This document shows, piece after piece, positions 55,145-64,000 of a stretch of DNA of 64,000 bases. The DNA is from Glandiceps talaboti. Taxonomy: Eukaryota > Hemichordata > Enteropneusta > Spengelidae. The DNA is taken from positions 17,374,842 to 17,438,841 of the forward strand of contig NC_135549.1 of NCBI RefSeq assembly GCF_964340395.1, given 5' to 3'. Position numbers and translations under genes: made by a program. Position 1 is the first letter of the stretch. Every line of letters starts with the position of its first letter. Under the pieces are notes generated by a model. The model ran no database searches. It was not told the DNA's origin and saw nothing but the letters and a program-made list of their open reading frames with translations.

Positions 55145-55709
55145 TCATCTCCTTTTCTTTGATTCTTTTTTAGACTTTTTACTCGGACTTGATCCTTCTG
55201 GCTTTTTAGTTTCTGTTGGTTTAATAGTAGTTTCTTCTTCAATCTGGAAAATGAATGAAAATAAAATATGCACTATGCTAATCAAATATTGGTACATCTG
55301 TACATGTATTGGAAAAACTCTGAGTGTTCCAGTACAAACACTGTCAAACCTTGGAATGAGTAAATTACATTTGATACCATTCACACCTTGTTAGCTTGTA
55401 ATATTTATGTTATCAAGTAAATGCAATACAATAATAGAAGTACTAATCAATCTATAAATCATAATACATGACAAAACACACACAATCACAAGACGACATA
55501 AGATAAATGAACAAATAATTGGAAAGAAATTCCTGTCCATACCATGTATCTTACTGAAGAACAATTCAAAATTGATGAAATAATACATCAATATATCCAC
55601 TAATTTGAAAATGTTGCTACATGAAAATGAAATTTTATTACTTAATAGCCTGTCACATAATATGAGGGTGTGGGACACGTCTTCATCGATATATATACTA
55701 GTATACATT

Positions 55710-55746
<37 letters not shown>

Positions 55747-56563
55747 CAGACATGGTAATTTTATTTACATAGCATGCAAAATATCAGTAAAATTTTAGAT
55801 TACATTGGTATATTGTTAGATGTGTAAAGTAAATAGTTTTCAACAATTTTAGAGTTGATCTCAAGTTTCATTCTTATGTTATCCATTGAAATTAACACTC
55901 AATTGTAAGTTACATGTAATTTGTATGAAATGCTGACAGGAAATTGTCTTATTTTCCTACAAATTGTAATTTATGTCACTGTGGAGGCCATTATCGTGAT
56001 TATAACATCATTACATGAGTATTAAAGTGTTTGCATAGAGTTTAGAGGTATAATTAGTATTCGTACCTCCGTGGTTATTGTTTCGGGAGTGTATCCTAAT
56101 TAGTTTGTGAGTATGCAAACATACCACGTACCGAGTCCCCATGTTGTTTACACCAGGCAAACACGGTCTGTAATCAATTCACTCTGTGTTTCTCGCTACA
56201 ATTTCTTTAATTTTAGTAAAACTGGGGAAACAAGAGGGAGTACGTATGTACACTAATGTAGTGCATGAGACTCAGTGCCTAGGTAGCTCGTCAGGCTACC
56301 TCGTACAAGTCGTACCTGCTGTTCTACGTACGATTCATGTCCGAGATTCACGGTCGAAACCGAAGACTCGGTCCCCCGGTCCCCAGCCTTCTTGATCACG
56401 AAACTTTTTAGAATATCCCACACTTGTATACATATCTTACCTTCTCATCGTCTCTGGATGGTAACAAAACTATGGAGAATATAGCTATAAGCTGAAATAT
56501 CGCACCAATAAGTAAGCCATAGTGCAGAATTTCGTCTACCACGTCTACTTCGACTTCCACCAT
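55145..56563 (-). CDS. MANBAL: MANBAL-family small membrane protein (UPF0239)
   Basis: Two coding exons on the minus strand, 56563-56441 and 55243-55145, giving 73 residues (human MANBAL has 85). The donor is GAAG|GTAAG and the acceptor TTTTCCAG, phase 0. The N-terminus is acidic, then EILHYGLLIGAIFQLIAIFS forms the single membrane segment and matches the human ENLLRYGLFLGAIFQLI region. The tail is Lys/Ser-rich and ends KKSKKESKKRR, like the human PKKETKKKR end. The function of the family is not established. It lies head-to-head, about 1.9 kb away, with the GTSE1-like gene. Confidence 0.88.
55714..55744 (+). repeat. (GT)n microsatellite in MANBAL intron
   Basis: About 15 GT units inside the single MANBAL intron. 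Confidence 0.9.
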
Positions 56564-56904
56564 TTTGGAAGTTGGAACTTACGTGGGCATAATGAGCACA
56601 GATTCACATTCACATTTGCAATCAATAACAACAACGTTTAAATCTGTTATGCACGAATATGAATATACATGATTGTGCCGTGACGTACGTTGCCATGAAA
56701 TCAGTCGATCGGTCATAAAAAGCATTTTTAACATGAAAATGTTGTTTTTGATTTATATATATATCATGCACTTATCACAAGTACAATGTCTGCTAATTTG
56801 CCACATTAAGCTTATTTGCTTTATTTATCTATGCATATATAATTTGACTGGAATAATCTCCCAAATGGCATTTGTCTGCTCTGCATCTACTCATTCAAAG
56901 AACA

Positions 56905-57330
56905 GGTATCAGAACACATGAACTTTTTTCACCATTACTAATGATGTCCACACATGTACATATTCACAACAAGTATCAGAACACATGAACTCTTTTCACC
57001 ATTACTAGTGATGTCCACACATGTACATATTCACAACAAGTATCAGAACACATGAACTCTTTTCACCATTACTAGTGATGTCCACACATGTACATATTCA
57101 CAAGTATCAGAACACATGAACTCTTTTCACCATTACTAGTGATGTCCACACATGTACATATTTACAACAAGTATCAGAACACATGAACTCTTTTCACCAT
57201 TACTAGTGATGTCCACACACGTATATATTCATAACAAGTATCAGAACACATTAACTCTTTTCACCATTACTAGTGATGTCCACACACGTACATATTCACA
57301 ACAAGTATCAGAACACATTAACAGAAACAG
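56905..57330 (+). repeat. 67-bp minisatellite upstream of MANBAL
   Basis: Six full units plus a partial one. TATCAGAACACATGAAC recurs at 56907, 56974, 57041, 57104, 57172, 57239 and 57306 (spacing 67, 67, 63, 68, 67, 67). Each unit also has CACCATTACTAGTGATGTCC. Confidence 0.95.
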
Positions 57331-57719
57331 AAAAAGAACGAAGATTTGAATTACCGTACCATTATGGATGGTTTTCTTTTTAAAGTTCATTGAACAGGTA
57401 GGCATGTACAGTAAAGTACTTCTCATAAAGTCTTTGGAATTGTTTTCACTTTTATATACATATCATATTAATCCATATTTATATCTGTTCTGAAGACATA
57501 TCTTTCAGTTTAAAATGTTTTACCAAATATGCATTATTAGTAAAAGTAAATTTTTGTATATTTTGACCTCAGATGATAAACTTCCTCTTGGAAAATTTCT
57601 TGTTGATGTAAACAGTCCTCCAGCACCTGGTCAAAGGATTGTATTGTATTCACTTTCTTTCTGTGTGATAATTGTGTCTGCTTTACCATGCTTACTATGG
57701 CATGTTGTTATCCAATAAT

Positions 57720-57949
<230 letters not shown>

Positions 57950-58360
57950 ATTGACCAAGCGTTATAATATATTGTTTCTGAGTTTAGGGATTACGCTTAA
58001 AAATTATCTTTTAAGGTGATTTTTGAGTATAATCCAAAGAACGATAAAAATCCCAGAAATAAATATTGATGTAAAGTCTGTGTAAAGTGGCGTAAGTCAA
58101 AATACTCAACTCATGAATCCTTCAAAATATTTGAATCAATACTGAATATGAATATCCGGCTGTTTTGAACTACTGAGAACAATTTTAGTGAACAATTACA
58201 AAATTCTTTGTCAGTACCGTGCGGTTAGTTCGTCATTTATGTCGTTTAGTGGTTTGATATTGAGCGATTTAAGTGCTGATCGCAATTATTACATTTTGCT
58301 GCAAAATCCAACGCAATAAGAGATGCCCGCATATTACACACAGCTCTACAGGTTAACGCA

Positions 58361-58436
58361 TTTATTGGTTTTTGAACCAATCAACAGCTACCCTGCCTGT
58401 CACGTGGCTTTTAAATCACAAGCGCCATCTTTGAAA
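58361..58436 (+). promoter_or_regulatory. CCAAT + E-box + CDE/CHR-like G2/M promoter elements
   Basis: Two CCAAT boxes face each other around TTTGAA (58364-58381). CACGTG lies at 58401-58406. AGCGCCATC followed by TTTGAA (58430-58435) matches a CDE-like site next to a CHR. In vertebrates CHR sites bind DREAM/MuvB and give G2/M-specific expression, usually with CCAAT/NF-Y upstream. The candidate first exon begins just downstream and ends at CAAAG|GTAACG (58601). Confidence 0.5.
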
Positions 58437-59144
58437 ACTTAAAACTGCAGCTACAACATCGTACCGTCGACGCGTCCAAGACAAGGCAGAAACATTCTAC
58501 CAGTTTTTGACCAACGCAGCAGTCATCAATACTGTGGCAGTTATTTCACTTGTGGAAGTAGAAACAATATTCCGAAGTGCATCCTGTTCTGCAATTCAAA
58601 GGTAACGTTTGTCCGTGTGAACATTTAAAAACTTATCGTCATGTGTAACGTTATTAATTGTAAACTGCGAAACCCTCAATATTTCAACAATACATCCATT
58701 GTTCCGTGTGTGTTTTTTTTACCGCGACCGTTTCAAAGTATCACGTATAGACCAATGTGTGTGTATGTATATATATATATATATTATAAACGAGAGAAAT
58801 ATTTTGCAAGTTTGGCCTTGTCAGCTAGTTTGTACAGGTAGAAGTACATGTAAATGTAGTGACGTCTGATACTGTGGTATGACTCAGACATAACCATAGT
58901 TGCATGACATCATTAGTATGGTATCTATGATCTCCGTCAATGAGTAGTTTCTGTTGGATCAAAGACCCTGGTTCACCCCAGACGCATTACCTGTTGTTAC
59001 AGAACATTGTATTATTTTCTAACTATTTGTCCCTTTTCTTCATAGGTAACACATCATATGAATTAAAAACATTTTTTTTTACTTTATTATAGGTTCAATA
59101 AACTTTTTACTCTGGCAATACGTTGAATCTCACTAAGTAGGAAA

Positions 59145-62100
59145 ATGGCAGAAGGTAACTAAATTTGTGAATAAATAGCTATATAATTGGCCTTATCCAC
59201 AGCATGGTAACCCCAGAGACTTGTCTGTCTGACCATGGATGTATTAGTAATAATAATAATAATAATAATACATCCATGGTCTGACATACTGGTTTGACCA
59301 TGTTCTGGTAAACAATAGCCAAGTGGCTACCACCATGCATGATTATGTTTGAACTTTGAATCCCAAAACTAGAAGAATCTCAGACCACCAAATTGCTTGG
59401 TTTTCTGGGGAAGACTGAAAACCATGTTCCGTCTATATTTGTATATGGCAATATTAGGTATATGCTGATTGAAATCTTATATTTAACATATATATAGTCT
59501 GTAAGATGAGACATATCATGCCACCCTGTCAAGGCTAAACAACACAGCATATCTTACAGTCTAGCATATGTGTGCAGCTTGTTTTATATTCAATTTTCTT
59601 GCGTCCACTCCCTTTTTATGAATTGAGTGTATAAGATGTTGTGGTAGACTGAAAGATTCACCCCTGTTAGCTAAACACTTTGTAAGAAGTGACTAAAGGA
59701 GCGTACACATTGATGTATCTTGCAGATGGTGAGGTAACAGTAAACTACATTTATTAGCTTTTAAGAAGTACACTGTAAAAGGAAAACTGAACAGTATTAT
59801 AGAGTGGTATTTTTTACTATAAAGTATTATACACCACAAGATACAAGATGTGTACAGACTGTCGCTCCATCCATTCTTCATGTATAATGACCCTCCCAGT
59901 AGTGTTCATTTCAGAAAAGTTGTGAAAATTAAGGTGATTAGTTTTGTCCAGAACAAAAGTACCAAAAATCTAATCTTGTTTTTAATTTGATCTGTAAATG
60001 ACAGTATTTTCTCAACAAAATGAAGATACAGACCGTAGAAGTATAATACCATAGATGTTAGCTCAGACCATTTGATGTGGTCTGAGATGCTCAAGTAGAG
60101 CTTATGTCTATAATACCATGGCGGTAGGAACATGGAAGGTAGAAACACATGATAGGAAGGACTGTTGCTACTTCCATGGTAATACAAATACATGTCTAAA
60201 TCTTTCATTTACTTTTGATATTTAGATATGTATTGTCTTCCATCTATCCAAAAGCTGTTAGAGGTAATAATTCTCAACTGTTCATAGTAGAATTGACATG
60301 CTAATTCTATAAAAATAAAGAAGTTTTTGTTTGTATTTTAATGTTACAGACAACAATGTAGGATTATTGATTGACTTTGGTGATGACACCTGTACACAAC
60401 TAAAACTACAAGATGTTGGGTTCTCACACAGTGATAACACCTGTACCCAAACACAAGATGTTGGGTTCTCACACAGTGATAACACCTGTACCCAAACACA
60501 AGATGTTGGGTTCTCACACAGTGATGATAACACCTGTACCCAAACACAAGATGTTGGGTTCTCACACAGTGATGATAACACCTGTACCCAAACACAAGAT
60601 GTTGGGTTCTCACACAGTGATAACACCTGTACCCAAACACAAGATGTTGGGTTCTCACACAGTGATGATAACACCTGTACCCAAACACAAGATGTTGGGT
60701 TCTCACACAGTGATGATAACACCTGTACCCAAACACAAGATGTTGGGTTCTCACACAGTGATAACAGCTGTACCCAAACACATGATATTGGTGTCTCACA
60801 CAGTGATAACAGCTGTACCCAAACACATGATATTGGTGTCTCACACAGTGATAACACCTGTACCCAGACACAAGATGTTAGTGTCTCACACAGTGATGAT
60901 AACACCTGTACCCAAACACAAGATGTTGGGTTCTCACACAGTGATAACACCTGTACCCAAACACAAGATGTTAGTGTCTCACACAGTGATAACACCTGTA
61001 CCCAAACACAAGATGTTGGGTTCTCACACAGTGATAACACCTGTACCCAAACACAAGATGTTGGGTTCTCACACAGTGATAACACCTGTACCCAAACACA
61101 AGATGTTGGGTTCTCACACAGTGATAACACCTGTACCCAAGCACAAGATGTTGGGTTCTCACACAGTGATAACACCTGTACCCAAGCACAAGATGTTGGG
61201 TTCTCACACAGTGATAACAGCTGTACCCAGACACAAGATGTTGGGTTCTCACACAGTGATAACAGCTGTACCCAAACACAAGATGTTGGGTTCTCACACA
61301 GTGATAACACCTGTACCCAAACACAAGATATTGGTGTCTCACACAGTGATAACACCTGTACCCAAACACAAGATGTTGGGTTCTCACACAGTGATAACAC
61401 CTGTACCCAAACACAAGATGTTGGTGTCTCACACAGTGATAACACCTGTACCCAAACACAAGATGTTGGTGTCTCACACAGTGATAACACCTGTACCCAA
61501 ACACAAGATGTCAGTGTCTCACACAGTGATAACACCTGTATTCAATCACAAGATGTTAGTGTCTCACACAGTGATAACACCTGTATTCAATCACAAGATG
61601 TTAGTGTCTCACTTACTGCACCCATCAAACAAGGTGAGTTTGAATCTTCCTAGTCCATATGGGTAGAGTGTGTGTCTGATAACTGAAATATTGAATGCTT
61701 TCAACCCAATTGTCTTTTTTGACAGATTTTTGAAAATCATCTATGATAATATAATTCAGTATGACAACTAAAGTGCTTTGAAAAGTGTATTATTACATAT
61801 GTACCAGAGACTACTGGCACTCGAGCGCACACTTACTAGTGGTATTTGCACTGCAGTGCAGTACAAAAAACATTATTGTATACCTGTATGTAAACGAGAT
61901 GCAAATGAGGACAGAATCATTTGTTCTACACAAAATCATGTGATCACATAGTGTCATTTTTACGGAATTTATTGTTTCAGATAAATGTAATAATAACAGA
62001 ACCATAAGCCACATAAGTTCCAGTGTGGCATACTCAGGGAATTTGCACTCATGATTGCAGTGTTTTCTGCTGCACTTTCACTCGTTACATTCGTGAAAGT

Positions 62101-63688
62101 ACTACCGCAGAGAAAACTGCAAGTACTCGTGCAAATACCCAGAGTATGCCACACTTGCACCTGCGCGTCATGGGATTCTGTCATTGTATTATTTATTAAC
62201 ACCAGAATATGACACAACCCATTGTTTGATTTCTAAATGGTAGCTTTGAAATATAGGGGGACAAGATTTTCCTGAGTTATAGACTTGTTCAAGTCTCCAA
62301 CCTTTTTACATTCTTTTATAGTTAAATAAAATATTTTCTTTTAAAAAAATAACTTCTTTTGTGTGAATAATAGCCTGACTGATTACAAAACAGTCGGGAG
62401 AATGCATATAGCCCTCTGGAGACTACTAGTAACTGGGAATCTTCTTTTTTTAAAGTTGAGGACATTTACTTTACAAAACTAAAAATGAATAACAAACTCA
62501 AGATTATGAGACTTTTAAAAAATCTCTCAAGGGACTGGTGCATGATGCTAGTTTATATGAGTTACTGTTAGTACATATAGTGTATTCATCTTGGAACATT
62601 CATTGAGAAAATCTGAATTTTGTCCCAGTTGATATCAAAATGGTGCGACCTCATAATGACAAATCTTTCCATCGTTACAGATGCATGTATGATAGACGGC
62701 TTCCTAGTAGTGGATGAACATGAGAAGATGACAGAGAACAAAGAAAATGAAAGTCCAGATGATATTAAAAAGGATTTTAAAAATGTTTTATCACCAAGTG
62801 AAGGTACGAGTCAAACTTTACCTGTTGTCATGTCACCATCCAATAGGCAAACTAATAAATGCATACATTATGTTATGTATTATCTACAGGATATGCCAAA
62901 AACATCATATGACATGAGTCTGGCACAGCATCTTATATTTGTAAAGCCACTTGAAAAAGTCTGGCGAGGTGCAAAGCCTAGTTGCAGATTGAAAAAGGCA
63001 TTGTCTTACTCATTTATTGCTGATATTTTAACAGTTTAAAACTACTAATATTGATAGTACACTTACCTGTACTTTGTTTGACACACCCATCATTAGGTTT
63101 GATTTTGGACTCAACATCAATATCGTTGCCACTTGTGCAAAATCAGCGCAGACATATATGTGTGCATCAAATTACATGTCTATCTGTCTCTCTGTGTGTG
63201 TTTGTCTGTCTGTCTGTCTGTCTGCCATTAATCAAGTTAGTCATGGAAGAGCCAAAAGAAATCACATTGCCCAATTACAAATCCTGTGTTTTGCCAACCC
63301 TTTTTTTTGTATACATAAAATACCATCCTGGTAGAAATAAAAGAAGGTTAACTAAATGTATGGTTATGAATGTTTTATCAGTAATACAACCATGGTATGT
63401 GCTATAAACAATGTATGTGACTTACACTTCATTGTGATGATGTCTAGGGATCACTTACATAACATATCAGGTGACAATACTACAGTGAGACTGTGAGTGG
63501 GGGGGGGCACATTGATGTACTATTTATAGCGATTCCATATCTATTGAGCTCATCTTTTTGTTTATATTCTATATTCATGTTTTAATTTCTACAATTCATT
63601 TAACTTTTAAGTACTTTCATTATTTTCTAGGACTACAGCTGATTGAGGATGAAGAGTTTGATTTTGATTTATTAGTCTCACCAGAAAG
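59145..63688 (+). CDS. GTSE1: GTSE1-like cell-cycle protein (5' part, runs off the window)
   Basis: Coding exons seen: 59145-59154, 60350-61633, 62681-62803 and 63631-63688, in phases 1, 1, 1, then 2; more must follow beyond the edge. A non-coding exon probably ends at 58601 and exon 2 begins at 59093. The protein starts MAEDNNVGLLIDFGDD, which contains a clathrin-box-like LLIDF. About 27 copies of a 15-residue repeat (SHSDNTCTQTQDVGF) follow, then a KEN box (452-454, in ENKENESP), then LIEDEEFDFDLLVSPE, which resembles the human GTSE1 N-terminal LLADEKFDFDLSLSS. GTSE1 is a G2/S-expressed microtubule, clathrin and p53 regulator. The repeat is not in human GTSE1. Assignment rests on a short motif, the KEN box and the promoter, so it is moderate. 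Confidence 0.5.
59226..59286. repeat. Perfect 21-bp hairpin with (TAA)n loop
   Basis: The arms TGTCTGACCATGGATGTATT+A and its exact reverse complement lie at 59226-59246 and 59266-59286, with a TAA-repeat loop. No target duplication was identified. It lies in the GTSE1-like intron 2. Confidence 0.85.
59497..59561. mobile_element. TA-flanked mini-MITE, copy 3
   Basis: Ends GTCTGTAAGAT and ATCTTACAGTC form a perfect 11-bp inverted repeat, flanked by TA on both sides. The centre differs from copies 1 and 2. Confidence 0.7.
60382..61612 (+). repeat. 45-bp coding minisatellite, about 27 units
   Basis: Units of 45 bp, with some of 48 bp carrying an extra GAT. Core: CACACAGTGATAACACCTGT then ACCCAAACACAAGATG. 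In frame they encode SHSDNTCTQTQDVGF. Variants cluster (NSC, VSV, AQ, CIQ), which suggests local duplication. The array is also stop-free in another + frame and in minus frames, giving long shadow frames up to 417 codons. Confidence 0.97.
62022..62155. mobile_element. 134-bp foldback element
   Basis: Arms begin AGTGTGGCATACTC and end GAGTATGCCACACT. Pairing continues through ATTTGCAC / GTGCAAAT, TTGCAGT / ACTGCAAG and CTTTCAC / GTGAAAG. It lies in the GTSE1-like intron after the repeat exon. No target duplication was found. Confidence 0.7.
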
Positions 63689-63807
63689 GTAAGAGTTACT
63701 GGCAGCAATATTATTTGGCTTTGTAAAAAGAAAATAATAAATCATGACAGCAATTCTCACATCAGTCTTGCCACAGAATGGTTCTGCACACCATTGATTC
63801 CGAGTCA

Positions 63808-63998
63808 GAAAAATCATTGTGAAACAACATTGACCAAGTCTGTGTTTGTAACTCAATACATTGCAAAAAGCTAAAAAATATGTAAAATGTTTCTCACTGT
63901 ACGTACAATAACAAATTTTACACATTTATTAATCTTTTGCAATGTATTGAGTTACAAACAAGGACTTGGCATATGTTGTTTCACATTGATTTTTTTCA
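63808..63998. mobile_element. Long foldback at the right edge
   Basis: Left arm 63808-63890 and right arm 63912-63998 pair well: TTTGTAACTCAATACATTGC with its complement, AAATCATTGTGAAACAACAT with ATGTTGTTTCACATTGAT. It may extend past the window. Confidence 0.75.
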
Positions 63999-64000
63999 AA

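Noticed and set aside
57515-57718. Frame with [22 protein letters not shown], considered as an isolated exon
   Set aside because: Plausible-looking but not tied to any neighbouring gene or to a convincing donor; left unassigned.
60282-61535. 417-codon minus-strand open frame (Cys/Trp-rich repeats)
   Set aside because: It is the reverse reading of the 45-bp coding repeat and lacks any non-repeat domain; the + frame connects to good splice sites.
60413-61666. Second 417-codon + strand frame over the same repeat
   Set aside because: It does not join the MAE start exon in phase and does not continue into the next exon.

Overview
The window is AT-rich nuclear DNA from an invertebrate animal. Genes have small exons with GT-AG introns of roughly 0.5 to 5 kb, there are many micro- and minisatellites, and there are several non-autonomous DNA transposons and one tRNA-derived SINE. 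Seven genes have clear orthologues across bilaterians. Their presence, including NEIL2 and a probable GTSE1, fits an invertebrate deuterostome or a lophotrochozoan; the sequence alone does not let me name a species. Exon boundaries were set by eye from frame continuity, splice consensus and agreement with known family sequences.

Layout from left to right: cyclin-Q (CCNQ, +, 86-1572); RNase P/MRP subunit p14 (RPP14, -, 6365-3232), tail-to-tail with CCNQ; splicing factor RBM17/SPF45 (+, 10242-23424), head-to-head with RPP14 across a CpG-rich stretch near 7.6-8.1 kb; DNA glycosylase NEIL2 (-, 28302-26902, one coding exon); cathepsin C (CTSC, -, 33482-30501); lysosomal GTPase ARL8 (+, 34224-46513), head-to-head with CTSC over 741 bp; an unassigned terminal exon (-, 51959-51708); small membrane protein MANBAL (-, 56563-55145); and the 5' part of a GTSE1-like cell-cycle gene (+, from 59145, running off the right edge).

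The genes are mostly housekeeping and do not form one pathway. Two links stand out. CTSC and ARL8 are both lysosomal and share one short divergent promoter region. The GTSE1-like gene has a CCAAT plus CDE/CHR-like promoter and a KEN box, as expected for a G2/M gene.

The non-coding part is the most unusual. A 2.4-kb element with about 690-bp inverted termini and a TTAA duplication lies at 52276-54679. A hAT-like element sits in the last ARL8 intron and a 2.56-kb element in RBM17. A 104-bp MITE with a perfect 9-bp duplication lies in the NEIL2 leader intron. There are three copies of a tiny TA-flanked MITE and several other foldback sequences. Minisatellites with 40-47 bp periods recur in separate loci; one (60382-61612) is coding, and one array (37748-38250) appears to have been seeded by the 3' end of ARL8 exon 3 and its splice donor. 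Three proteins (RBM17, NEIL2, GTSE1-like) carry low-complexity or repeat expansions.
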